A stretch of 64,000 nucleotides of DNA from WTFY01 sp011523795 (GTDB lineage: Bacteria; Pseudomonadota; Gammaproteobacteria; UBA4575), in assembly GCA_965207475.1 (NCBI GenBank), contig OZ242278.1, forward strand, positions 744,001 through 808,000. The letters run 5' to 3'. The stretch's first letter is position 1. Each line of letters opens with the position of its first letter. The notes under the pieces are model-generated. The model was not told where the DNA came from. It ran no database searches and worked only from the letters and a program-made list of their open reading frames with translations. The translations under genes were made by a program, and so were the position numbers. This document shows positions 41,932 through 51,595 of the stretch, piece by piece.

Positions 41932-44694
41932 ATGGAAAAAACCTACCAGCCTGCCAGCATTGAACGAAAGTGGTACCAGCACTGGAAAGCCAGGAACTAT
42001 TTCGCGCCGGGCGGTACAGGAGACCCGTACTGCATCATGATCCCTCCGCCCAACGTCACCGGCACCCTGCACATGGGGCATGCATTCAACAATACCCTGA
42101 TGGATTGCCTGACCCGCTACCACCGCATGGCAGGTTTCAATACGCTCTGGCAGCCGGGTACCGACCATGCCGGGATCGCAACCCAGATGGTGGTGGAACG
42201 GCAGCTCCTGGCGCAGGGGAAAACGCGCCATGAACTGGGCAGGGAGAAATTCATAAGGAAGGTCTGGGAGTGGAAAGAGCATTCGGGGGAAAACATCTGC
42301 CGCCAGCTGGAACGTATCGGCTCCTCTGTCGACTGGACGCGCGAGCGGTTCACCATGGACGAAAGCTTGTCCGAAGCCGTGAAGCGGGTGTTCGTGAGCC
42401 TGTACGACGAGGGCCTGATCTATCGCGGGAAACGCCTGGTTAACTGGGACCCGGAACTGCACACTGCCGTTTCCGACCTGGAAGTCGTCTCCGAAGAGGA
42501 GAACGGTTTCATGTGGCATATCCGTTATCCCCACACATGGGACTCGGGCCATGTGGTCGTCGCGACTACACGGCCGGAAACCCTGCTGGGAGATGCTGCC
42601 GTGGCCGTTCACCCACAAGATGAACGCTACAGGGACATTGTTGGAAAATCGGTAAGCTTGCCCTTGACAGGCCGGGAAATTCCGGTAATCGCGGATGAAT
42701 ACGTCGACCCAGAGTTCGGCTCCGGGTGCGTGAAAATCACCCCCGCACACGATTTCAATGACCATGAAGTCGGCCTTCGGCACGGCCTGGAACAGATCAA
42801 CATCTTCACCCGTGACGCAAGCATCAATGACAAGGCCCCGGCTGCCTACCGGGGGCTGGACCGCTTCCAGGCGCGCAGGCAGGTCGTCGACGACCTGCAG
42901 GCCCAGGGACTGCTCGAATCGACCCGGAAACACAGGCTGGTCGTGCCGCGCGGCGACCGTTCAGGAGCCATAGTGGAACCTTACCTTACCCGTCAATGGT
43001 ACGTGAAGATCCAGCCCCTTGCAGAGCCTGCGATCGAGGCTGTTGAACGCGGCGATGTGCAGTTTGTCCCGGAAAACTGGTCCCGGACCTATTTCGAATG
43101 GATGCGCAATATCCAGGACTGGTGCATCAGCCGCCAGCTGTGGTGGGGACACCGTATCCCTGCATGGTATGACCCGGATGGAAACATTTTCGTGGCCCGG
43201 GATGAGGCGGAGGCGCGGGAAAAATACAGGCTGGGACCCCACGTGGAGCTAGTCCAGGACGAGGATGTGCTGGATACATGGTTTTCCTCTGCGCTGTGGC
43301 CTTTTTCAACCCTCGGCTGGCCCGAACAGACCGATGCGCTGGAAACGTTTTACCCGACCTCCGTACTGATTACGGGGTTCGACATCATCTTTTTCTGGGT
43401 TGCGCGCATGATCATGATGGGCCTCAAGTTCATGGACGATGTCCCCTTCCGCAAGGTGTACATACATGGCCTGGTGCGGGACGCCAGCGGCCAGAAAATG
43501 TCGAAATCCAAGGGAAATGTCCTGGACCCGATCGATATCATTGACGGAATCGATCTCGACAGGCTGATACACAAACGCACCTCCGGGCTCATGCAGCCGG
43601 ATATGGCACCCAGGATAGAAAAGGCCACCCGCAAGGAATTCCCGGAAGGGATCAAGGCCTACGGCACGGATGCCCTGCGATTTTCCTTTGCCGCCCAAGC
43701 CACGTTCGGACGTGACATAAAGTTCGACCTGAACCGGATCGAGGGTTACCGCAACTTCTGCAACAAGCTGTGGAATGCAGCCCGCTTTGTGCTCATGATC
43801 ACAGACGGCAAGCCGGTCGCACCGGATCTGGAAACTGCCCGGCTTACCCTGGCGGACCAGTGGATCCTGAGCAAGCAGCAGGAGATCATTGAACACACGC
43901 ACAGGCATCTGAAAAACTACCGGTTCGACCTGTGCGCGCAGGCACTCTATGGCTACGTCTGGCACGAACTTTGCGACTGGTACATCGAGCTCTGCAAGCC
44001 GGTACTGTTCGGGGACGACACGGACCCGGGCATCAAGCAGAATACCCGTCGTGCCCTGCTGGAAGTCATGGATACGTCCCTGCGGCTGCTGCACCCCATC
44101 ATCCCCTTCATTACCGAGGAAATCTGGCAGCTCATCGCGAAACGGCTGCACTTTACGCAAGACAGCATCTCCCTGCAGCCCTTCCCGCTAAGCGACCCGA
44201 GTCTCGTCGACGAGAACAGCCTGCTCAGAATGGAATGGTCGAAGGCATTCATCAACGCCGTGCGAAAGATCCGTTCCGACATGAACATTTCCCCGGGCAA
44301 ACCATTGCCCGTACTGGTTCAGAACTGGTCTTCGCAGGACCGGGAATACTTTGCAGGCAGCACCCGTTACATCCATGAACTGGGCACACTGGAGCATGTC
44401 AAGTGGATGGAAGATGATGCAGCGCCCGAATCGGCCACCGCACTGGCTGGCCGGATGAAGATTCTCATCCCGCTCGCGGGCTTGGTGGACAAGGCGGCGG
44501 AGTGCGCGCGGCTGGAAAAGGAAATCAGCAAACTGAAACTGAACCTGGAAAAAACACGGACCAGGCTGGACAACCCCGATTTCAAGACCAAGGCACCCCA
44601 GGCGGTCGTCGACCAGGAGGTCACGCGACTTTCTTCCATGCACGCCGCGCTGCACCAGCTGGAAGAACAACTGACGAAAATCCAGAACGCCTGA
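41932..44694 (+). CDS. valS: Valyl-tRNA synthetase
   Basis: 920 residues, a class I synthetase. The HIGH-type motif is TLHMGHAF at about residue 46 and the KMSKS motif is at about 522. A large CP1 editing domain (about 190-340, with TTRPETLLGDAAVAVHP) hydrolyses Thr-tRNA(Val). The C-terminal coiled coil (from about 850, KLKLNLEKTRTRLDNPDFKT) is typical of ValRS. No Shine-Dalgarno box is obvious before ATG 41932. It is the last plus-strand gene here; the Tsx-like gene is convergent. Confidence 0.97.
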   Translation: MEKTYQPASIERKWYQHWKARNYFAPGGTGDPYCIMIPPPNVTGTLHMGHAFNNTLMDCLTRYHRMAGFNTLWQPGTDHAGIATQMVVERQLLAQGKTRHELGREKFIRKVWEWKEHSGENICRQLERIGSSVDWTRERFTMDESLSEAVKRVFVSLYDEGLIYRGKRLVNWDPELHTAVSDLEVVSEEENGFMWHIRYPHTWDSGHVVVATTRPETLLGDAAVAVHPQDERYRDIVGKSVSLPLTGREIPVIADEYVDPEFGSGCVKITPAHDFNDHEVGLRHGLEQINIFTRDASINDKAPAAYRGLDRFQARRQVVDDLQAQGLLESTRKHRLVVPRGDRSGAIVEPYLTRQWYVKIQPLAEPAIEAVERGDVQFVPENWSRTYFEWMRNIQDWCISRQLWWGHRIPAWYDPDGNIFVARDEAEAREKYRLGPHVELVQDEDVLDTWFSSALWPFSTLGWPEQTDALETFYPTSVLITGFDIIFFWVARMIMMGLKFMDDVPFRKVYIHGLVRDASGQKMSKSKGNVLDPIDIIDGIDLDRLIHKRTSGLMQPDMAPRIEKATRKEFPEGIKAYGTDALRFSFAAQATFGRDIKFDLNRIEGYRNFCNKLWNAARFVLMITDGKPVAPDLETARLTLADQWILSKQQEIIEHTHRHLKNYRFDLCAQALYGYVWHELCDWYIELCKPVLFGDDTDPGIKQNTRRALLEVMDTSLRLLHPIIPFITEEIWQLIAKRLHFTQDSISLQPFPLSDPSLVDENSLLRMEWSKAFINAVRKIRSDMNISPGKPLPVLVQNWSSQDREYFAGSTRYIHELGTLEHVKWMEDDAAPESATALAGRMKILIPLAGLVDKAAECARLEKEISKLKLNLEKTRTRLDNPDFKTKAPQAVVDQEVTRLSSMHAALHQLEEQLTKIQNA

Positions 44695-44793
44695 ACACTT
44701 CAGCCGGAACCGAAAGCGGGAAGGTGTCCTTGCCTGAACCTCCGTGCGTGGCGCACCTCGCCACCCTGGCATGCTGCACACCAGTTCACCCGG

Positions 44794-44813
44794 CGGGCAG
44801 CACGCACTGCCCG
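44794..44813. terminator. Possible hairpin between convergent valS and the Tsx-like gene
   Basis: CGGGCAG and CTGCCCG form a perfect 7-bp stem around CACGCA, in the 147-bp gap between two convergent stops. There is no T run, so it would be a weak or Rho-assisted bidirectional terminator. Confidence 0.3.
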
Positions 44814-44841
44814 ATGGAGCTTGCCGGTCATGCCTTGCAGG

Positions 44842-45624
44842 CTAGAATTTCCAGACAAGCAGTGCCTGCACGGTGTTCTCATCCGTATCCCGGTCACCCA
44901 GCTTGTTCATCCAGTACTGGTATTCAATCCCCAGGGAAAGCCGTTCGCTGGGATTCCAGCGGAACTGCGGTTGGGCCAGCACCCATTCCGCGACCCTGTC
45001 ACCGAACTCGTTCTTGCGCTCCCCTACGTACTCCACGTGTCCTTCAATACTGAAACTGGAGCCCCCGACCCTGAAAGGCCGCGCGAAATTGAAATCTACG
45101 ATGAAGGCGTCATGCTCTTTTGGCGCGCCTCCGGAAGAGACTCCCCGACTGTCATCGATATAGGCCATGATATCCAGGTTCGCGAATGAAAATCCCTTGA
45201 TGTCCAAAGCCAGCCGAATGCCCGGAAGGAATTTCCGGACTTTTGCATCGCGAGCCCAGTTAAGGCCCAGAATGAACCCGAAATCCGAAATGACCCCGGC
45301 AGCCAGCTCCCTGCCCGTGATCCTGCCAAGGCTCAGATTTGAGTACCACTCTGCGTACAGGTCGAAATCCTGAAACCCCGAGCTCCTGGAATCGAGTACA
45401 TCGATGAAGAAAAAATTGTCGCCGTATTTCCACCCGTTGGCACGCTGCAGCGTGTAAATCAGGTGGTAGGCATGACCTCCCCCCTCAAACTTCGGCACAT
45501 CCAGGTTTCCATACTGTACGTGCAGTTCGGTAACGCTCCACCCGGATGCGAAGACCGGTGGCATCCATGCACAGGCCAGCAATGCTAGCATGCACCGGTA
45601 AAAGGCCTGCCGGAAACCGCTCAT
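44842..45624 (-). CDS. Outer-membrane nucleoside channel, Tsx family
   Basis: 260 residues with a signal peptide ending near PVFA-SG. The mature chain is rich in alternating beta-strand patterns with aromatic girdles (WKYGDNFFFIDVLDS, DFDLYAEWYSNLSL, RLSLGIEYQYWMNKLG) and ends in Phe (LLVWKF), the outer-membrane insertion signal. The order FFFIDVLDS ... YAEW ... SLG fits the Tsx channel family, small beta-barrels for nucleosides. Whether this member is nucleoside-specific is not visible. It is convergent with valS. Confidence 0.82.
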   Translation of the reverse strand: MSGFRQAFYRCMLALLACAWMPPVFASGWSVTELHVQYGNLDVPKFEGGGHAYHLIYTLQRANGWKYGDNFFFIDVLDSRSSGFQDFDLYAEWYSNLSLGRITGRELAAGVISDFGFILGLNWARDAKVRKFLPGIRLALDIKGFSFANLDIMAYIDDSRGVSSGGAPKEHDAFIVDFNFARPFRVGGSSFSIEGHVEYVGERKNEFGDRVAEWVLAQPQFRWNPSERLSLGIEYQYWMNKLGDRDTDENTVQALLVWKF

Positions 45625-45700
45625 CGCCGATGGGACGGAATACCCGGCTCAGACAGGGCTGAGGACCTGCTGCAGGATATCGGGGATCCCAATGCGTCCT

Positions 45701-46018
45701 CTAGGAGGTGTTCCTTCCTGATCCACAGTTCCAGCATGCAGCAAACTGTCCTTCGATGTGCTCCCCGCACCTTGAGCAAACCCAGTCTTGGGTACGGGTT
45801 TTGGTGGAAGCGATAAAATCACGCACAATTTTTTCCGCAACCTGGCTGTCTTCTTTTTCCACCACCCAGAGCTCGGGCCAGACCTCGGTAGGTGGAAGTT
45901 CTCCGACACCGCCTGCCAGCAGCTCATTCCTGATGATCACGGCAATGCCCTTTCCCTCAAGGAGGTCCCTGAGATGATAAATGAACACTGGGCTGGGTTC
46001 GCTGTACACGCGTACCAT
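45701..46018 (-). CDS. DUF2007 protein with C-terminal zinc ribbon
   Basis: 105 residues. The N-terminal 65 residues (MVRVYSEPSPVFIYHLRDLLEGKGIAVIIRN ... PELWVVEKEDSQVAEKIV) form a DUF2007 domain, a small PII-like fold annotated as putative signal transducer. A zinc ribbon follows: CSRCGEHIEGQFAACWNCG with two CxxC knuckles. The frame opens 15 codons earlier, but ATG 46018 starts the domain exactly and has TGCTACAAT 6 nt upstream, the same leaderless promoter geometry as aroC. There is no signal peptide. The partner is unknown. Confidence 0.8.
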   Translation of the reverse strand: MVRVYSEPSPVFIYHLRDLLEGKGIAVIIRNELLAGGVGELPPTEVWPELWVVEKEDSQVAEKIVRDFIASTKTRTQDWVCSRCGEHIEGQFAACWNCGSGRNTS

Positions 46019-46024
46019 TCGCGC

Positions 46025-46033
46025 ATTGTAGCA
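46025..46033 (-). promoter_or_regulatory. Extended -10 promoter of the DUF2007 gene, predicted leaderless
   Basis: TGCTACAAT on the minus strand, 6 nt (GCGCGA) before ATG 46018, identical in sequence and spacing to the aroC element. No -35 and no Shine-Dalgarno box are seen. Confidence 0.5.
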
Positions 46034-46081
46034 AAACCGCAGTGACGAGGCGCCGGTGTGCACGTCGCAGAACGCGGGCAG

Positions 46082-46774
46082 TCAGCCTATCTTCTTTTTT
46101 TTCGGCTTGCTCGCCACATTATCGCGCACGTAGACTGGAATCGCCTCTGTCGCGGAAACTGCAAGTCCCTGGTTAAAGTAATGTTCCGCCAGACATGCAA
46201 CGTGCTCGGCCTGGGGAGTCACGTTCGCATCGAATGCCAGGTCCGTTCTACAGCGGTCCAGCAAGGCCCTAGCATACACTTTCCACCCTGATCCGTACCC
46301 GATGCAATGCTTGTCGACTTCCACATCGATCAATTCGGGCTTGCCGACCTGTTCCCGGCCAATCAACTGCATGATTTCATTTTCATCCAGCTGGTACAGG
46401 GCAAAATAGACTTCCTGCATGCGGGCATCAATACAGGCCAGAACCTGTGATGCCTTTTGCCGGGTGTAGGCAGCTTGTGCCAGGGCCGCCAGCGATGAAA
46501 CCGGAACCACGGGCAGGTCCCTTGCCATGGCAATACCCTGGGCCACGCTGGCGGCGAGACGTACTCCTGTAAACGCACCTGGGCCCCGACCGAAAGCGAT
46601 GGCATCCAGCTGGTTCAGGCTCGCCTGGGCCTTCGCCAGAATGCGTTCACACATCGGCAATACAATCTCGTTGTGCCGGTTCTGTGCCACCTCGCTTTCA
46701 CTGATGATCTCGCCGTCCATGCACAGTGCCACGGAACAGCACTCCGTAGAGGTTTCAATGCAAAGATGCTTCAT
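46082..46774 (-). CDS. tsaB: tRNA threonylcarbamoyladenosine synthesis protein TsaB
   Basis: 230 residues of the ASKHA fold. CIETSTECCSVAL opens the protein and AIAFGRGPGAFTGVRLAASVAQGIA is the family signature. TsaB scaffolds TsaD and TsaE in making t6A37 of tRNAs that read ANN codons. The frame extends 31 codons upstream into yoaA; the start at 46774 gives MKHLCIETST, the normal N terminus. It overlaps the yoaA 3' end by 20 bp, the same pair as in E. coli. The C terminus ends in a basic KPKKKKIG tail. Confidence 0.93.
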   Translation of the reverse strand: MKHLCIETSTECCSVALCMDGEIISESEVAQNRHNEIVLPMCERILAKAQASLNQLDAIAFGRGPGAFTGVRLAASVAQGIAMARDLPVVPVSSLAALAQAAYTRQKASQVLACIDARMQEVYFALYQLDENEIMQLIGREQVGKPELIDVEVDKHCIGYGSGWKVYARALLDRCRTDLAFDANVTPQAEHVACLAEHYFNQGLAVSATEAIPVYVRDNVASKPKKKKIG

Positions 46775-48689
46775 CCGCAGAATCCCGTTGCTGCAGGAAT
46801 TGCATGACCTCGTCCAGACTTGAAGTACGGGGCATGTTCGGCAGGCTTTCGACAAACGATTTTCCATACGGCCTGGCAGTCAGCCTGGGATCGCATAGGG
46901 TCACTACACCGTAATCGGCCTCGTCGCGGATGAGCCTGCCTACGCCCTGTTTCAGTGCAAGAACGGCCTGCGGCAACTGGTAATGCATGAACGGGTTTTC
47001 TCCCTGCCGCCGCAGCGCCTGCAGCCGGCCAGCCAGAACCGGGTCATCCGGTGCTGCAAAGGGCAGCTTGTCGATAACAACACAGCTCAGGGCACTCCCA
47101 CGAATATCCACCCCTTCCCAAAAACTGCTGGTCCCCAGGAGTACTGCATGCTCCGTCCTCACGAACCGTTCAAGTAACTCCCTTCGTGGAGACTCACCCT
47201 GTACCAGCAGGTTGAAACGGTTGTTGCCCTGCAGAATCGCTGCCGCCGCACGCAGTGCGCGATGGCTGCTGAACAGCAGGAATGCGCGTCCCTTGTTGAC
47301 TTCCAGGATTGGCAACACGGCATCCACCACGCAAGCGGTATACTCGTCATGACCCGGGTCGACAGAAATGGCCGGCAGGAACAGGCGTGTATTGGCCTCA
47401 TAGTCATACGGGCTGTCCAGCAGGATGGTTTCTGCATCGAGAAATCCGAGTTGCTGCTGGAAATGGTCAAATCCAGAATTCACAGCCAGGGTTGCGGATG
47501 TGAAAATCCAGCTGCTCTCATAGCGCGCAATCAGGTCCTGGAACAGGTTGGCCGTATCGAGCGGAGTACTGTGAAGCTTGAAATCCTTCTGCTGGCACTC
47601 AAGCCAGCGTACTGTTCCTTCCTCTTTTTCCAGGATGCCCTCAAAATGCTGCACGTGTCTTTCACAACGTTGTGCGCAACGAGCCAGCGCACTGCCCCGA
47701 TCACTCAGCCCGGCCAGTTTCCCTGACAGCTGGCACAGTGCCGAGCAAAGCCGGCCAAAACCGTCCTCGACGTCCCCCGCCTCGACCGCTTCTTGCCACA
47801 GCCTTCGTTCCTTGCCACTTGCCAGTGCAAGCTGGAAATCAGCTGCCGATTTCTGAACGGAATCCACCGTTTCACGAACGTCCACGGAATCGGGCGCCTC
47901 TTCAAGCTGTGCTGCGACCACGTCCTCACACAGATGCCTGATCTGTCGGCTGCTGGTGGTCGTCGCCAGAAAAGTGCTGGCAAGTTCCGGCAACTGGTGT
48001 GCCTCATCCAGGATGAATGCATCGGCTTCCGGCAGCAGATCGCCAAACCCCTCCTGCTTCAGGGTCAGGTCGGAAAAGAACAGGTGATGATTGATCACGA
48101 CGACATCGGCCTGCAGGGCCTTCCTCCTGGCCTTGACCACGTGACACTTCTGGTAACTCGGGCATTCGCTGCCGAGGCAGTTTTCGACAGTCGAGGTGAC
48201 ACTTGGCCATAAGGGGTCTTCCTCGCCGACCGAATTCACCTCGGCTATCTCTCCTGTGCGGGTCACCCGGGACCAGTCCAGGATGGACTGGTAATTCCTC
48301 GCGCCCCGGCGCACATGGGCCAGGGCGCGAGGCGCATGGTGCTCCAGGCGGTATACGCAAAGGTAATTCGCCCGGCCCTTCAACAATGCCGTGGACACGG
48401 GCGTCTCGACTATGTCCAGAACGGCTGGAAGATCCTTGAAATACAGCTGGTCCTGCAAATGCCGGGTACCGGTGGAGACGACCACTTTCTGTCCGGACAG
48501 GAGTGCGGGGACCAGGTAGGCAAAGGTCTTCCCGACACCGGTGCCTGCCTCAATGATGAGTCGCCCACGCTGTCTCAGTGCAGCTTCGACGGACACGCTC
48601 ATCCTCTCCTGCTGTGGCCGGTAACGGAAATGCTCCAGGCGTTCAGACAGCAAGCCGCCCGGGCTGAAAATCTTTTCGCTGGGCAACAT
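46755..48689 (-). CDS. yoaA: DinG/YoaA family ATP-dependent helicase
   Basis: 644 residues, an XPD-like superfamily 2 helicase. Walker A is EAGTGVGKT (about 47-55) and the DEAH box is in ILDEAHQLPE (about 226-229). Cysteines that can hold an iron-sulfur cluster are in ANYLCVYR and CLGSECPSYQKC. Motif VI is ALKQGVGRLIRDEADYG. Adjacency to tsaB favours YoaA over DinG. In E. coli YoaA works with HolC in repair of stalled forks; holC itself is not in its usual place in this window. An AGGA box directly abuts ATG 48689, closer than normal. Confidence 0.9.
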   Translation of the reverse strand: MLPSEKIFSPGGLLSERLEHFRYRPQQERMSVSVEAALRQRGRLIIEAGTGVGKTFAYLVPALLSGQKVVVSTGTRHLQDQLYFKDLPAVLDIVETPVSTALLKGRANYLCVYRLEHHAPRALAHVRRGARNYQSILDWSRVTRTGEIAEVNSVGEEDPLWPSVTSTVENCLGSECPSYQKCHVVKARRKALQADVVVINHHLFFSDLTLKQEGFGDLLPEADAFILDEAHQLPELASTFLATTTSSRQIRHLCEDVVAAQLEEAPDSVDVRETVDSVQKSAADFQLALASGKERRLWQEAVEAGDVEDGFGRLCSALCQLSGKLAGLSDRGSALARCAQRCERHVQHFEGILEKEEGTVRWLECQQKDFKLHSTPLDTANLFQDLIARYESSWIFTSATLAVNSGFDHFQQQLGFLDAETILLDSPYDYEANTRLFLPAISVDPGHDEYTACVVDAVLPILEVNKGRAFLLFSSHRALRAAAAILQGNNRFNLLVQGESPRRELLERFVRTEHAVLLGTSSFWEGVDIRGSALSCVVIDKLPFAAPDDPVLAGRLQALRRQGENPFMHYQLPQAVLALKQGVGRLIRDEADYGVVTLCDPRLTARPYGKSFVESLPNMPRTSSLDEVMQFLQQRDSADEASLH

Positions 48690-48700
48690 TCCTTCAGGGT

Positions 48701-49195
48701 TCAGGAACCGGCCGGCGAATGCTGTTGCAGCAGCACTACCGCGAATGCGGCCACGCCTTCGCCTCGGCCGATGAAACCCATGCCCTCACTGGTCGTGGCC
48801 TTGAGATTGACCTGACTTGCCGAAATTTTCAGAATCCTGCCGATGTTCGATTTCATGGCATCGATATATCCTGCCAGCTTGGGCCGTTCCAGCACGACGG
48901 TACAGTCTACATTCCCGACCCAATACCTGTCTTCTATCTTTTGCATCACATCCTCAAGCAGGAGCGTACTCTCCACGTCCCGGTACCTGCTTTGGCTGTC
49001 CGGGAAATGCTGGCCGATATCACCCAGTCCCGCAGCACCCAGCACGGCATCGCAAATCGCATGCAGCAGTACATCTCCATCCGAATGTGCGTCAATGCCA
49101 TGGGAGAACTGGATTCTTTCCCCGCCTATCACAATATGATCACCCTCGCAAAAGCCATGCGTGTCATAGCCAAAACCCACTCTCACAGTCATCAT
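48701..49195 (-). CDS. ispF: 2-C-methyl-D-erythritol 2,4-cyclodiphosphate synthase
   Basis: 164 residues, the trimeric MEP-pathway cyclase. The metal-binding GYDTHGF near the N terminus, HSDGDVLLHAICDAVLGAAGLGDIGQHFPD and the closing TTSEGMGFIGRGEGVAA are intact. It cyclises CDP-ME 2-phosphate in isoprenoid synthesis. Two ATG codons in tandem follow a GGGGG tract, so either could start. ispD ends 55 bp upstream, the usual ispD-ispF order. Confidence 0.96.
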   Translation of the reverse strand: MMTVRVGFGYDTHGFCEGDHIVIGGERIQFSHGIDAHSDGDVLLHAICDAVLGAAGLGDIGQHFPDSQSRYRDVESTLLLEDVMQKIEDRYWVGNVDCTVVLERPKLAGYIDAMKSNIGRILKISASQVNLKATTSEGMGFIGRGEGVAAFAVVLLQQHSPAGS

Positions 49196-49250
49196 GCCCC
49201 CATGATCATGGCATATCCCTGAAACCGCGAAGTCCCGACCGAAACCCTTC

Positions 49251-49994
49251 TCACCCGGGCCGGTTCCTGATATGCCGCATTATCGATTCCGCCAGTCGGA
49301 TATCTTCCTGCCGGGTTATTTTGATATTGTCACTTCGCCCCTCGACGATCTTTACACGATGTCCGATCGCCTCGACTGCCGAGGCATCATCGGTCACGGC
49401 CAGGCTGCCCCGGAGGCAGGAACGCAAGGCTTCATCGAGTACACGGATCCGAAACATCTGCGGGGTCAGGGCCTTCCACAGGCGGGAACGGTCTACGGTT
49501 TGGACCACTTCCCGGAAATCACCTGTCGAGCACACCCGCTTGATCGTGTCGCAAACGGGTGTGGCCAAGATTGCACCGGTCTCATCGGCAATCCCTTCAC
49601 TGATGAGGCGGTCCAGGTCCGAGTAGTCAAGGCAAGGTCGTGCTGCATCATGAATCAGCACGTAATCGTTTGCGCCAGCCATGCCCTGCACCGTCTCCAG
49701 CGCGTTGAGAACGGATTGCGCCCGGCTTGGCCCGCCTTCTGCGACATGGATGCACTGGTCGGATGAAACCTTCAGTCCAGACCACCTTTCATCACAAGCC
49801 GGCAAGGCTACCACCACAGCCGTGACCCGCGGGTGATGCAGAAAACAGGAGAGGCTTGCTTCCAGCACAGTGGCACCGCCCAGCGGGAGATATTGCTTGG
49901 GGACATCCATTCCCATCCGCAGACCTGACCCTGCGGCACAAACGATGGCCCAGCAGTTTTGCTGGCAGTGATCATTCTCTGTCGTTATCTTCAG
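49251..49994 (-). CDS. ispD: 2-C-methyl-D-erythritol 4-phosphate cytidylyltransferase
   Basis: About 247 residues. The nucleotide-binding CAAGSGLRMGMDVPKQYLPLGG, VLIHDAARPCLD and DTIKRV mark IspD, which joins MEP to CMP in the isoprenoid pathway. There is no in-frame ATG, GTG or TTG near the conserved N terminus. The nearest standard candidate is GTG 50060, which would overlap ftsB by 89 bp and add 22 residues read from ftsB. I place the start at CTG 49994 because GGAG lies 7 nt before it and the resulting length matches the family. An ATA two codons later is another rare option. The start remains unproven. Confidence 0.88.
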   Translation of the reverse strand: MKITTENDHCQQNCWAIVCAAGSGLRMGMDVPKQYLPLGGATVLEASLSCFLHHPRVTAVVVALPACDERWSGLKVSSDQCIHVAEGGPSRAQSVLNALETVQGMAGANDYVLIHDAARPCLDYSDLDRLISEGIADETGAILATPVCDTIKRVCSTGDFREVVQTVDRSRLWKALTPQMFRIRVLDEALRSCLRGSLAVTDDASAVEAIGHRVKIVEGRSDNIKITRQEDIRLAESIMRHIRNRPG

Positions 49995-50268
49995 GTCGGC
50001 TCTCCAGAATCTGGATGAAAGTCTCGTTTTTCTTGACCATCCCCAGCTCGCTTCTTGCACGTTCCTCTACGGATTCAAGTCCGGTTTTCAGTTCCTCTAC
50101 TTCTGCAGCGAGGACATCGTTGCGTTGGCTGGCCAGGTCGTTCTTGAGTTCCTGCTCGGCAACCGTGCGGCTCAACTCCAGCCCCTCGCGGAAACTTCCT
50201 TCACCGAACCAGAGCTTGTACTGCATCAGCAGCAGCAACAGGGCCATGAAAATTACGAGTGTCCTCAA
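49972..50268 (-). CDS. ftsB: Cell-division protein FtsB
   Basis: 98 residues: a membrane helix (TLVIFMALLLLLM), the conserved QYKLWFGEGS just after it, and a coiled coil with VEELKTGLESVEERARSELGM and NETF. FtsB links FtsL and FtsQ in the divisome. The frame extends far into eno, but a TTG at 50268, 4 bp after the eno stop, places 14 residues before QYKLWFG, exactly as in E. coli FtsB; ATG 50247 would cut into the membrane helix. It overlaps the 5' end of ispD. Confidence 0.9.
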   Translation of the reverse strand: MRTLVIFMALLLLLMQYKLWFGEGSFREGLELSRTVAEQELKNDLASQRNDVLAAEVEELKTGLESVEERARSELGMVKKNETFIQILESRPEDNDRE

Positions 50269-50272
50269 TGGC

Positions 50273-51562
<1,290 letters not shown>

Positions 51563-51595
51563 CGGGTCACATACCTCCTTGCCTTGCGTTACCTG

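Noticed and set aside
41881..42933. 350-codon frame opposite valS
   Set aside because: Lies entirely antisense to the conserved catalytic half of valS and has no recognisable motif.
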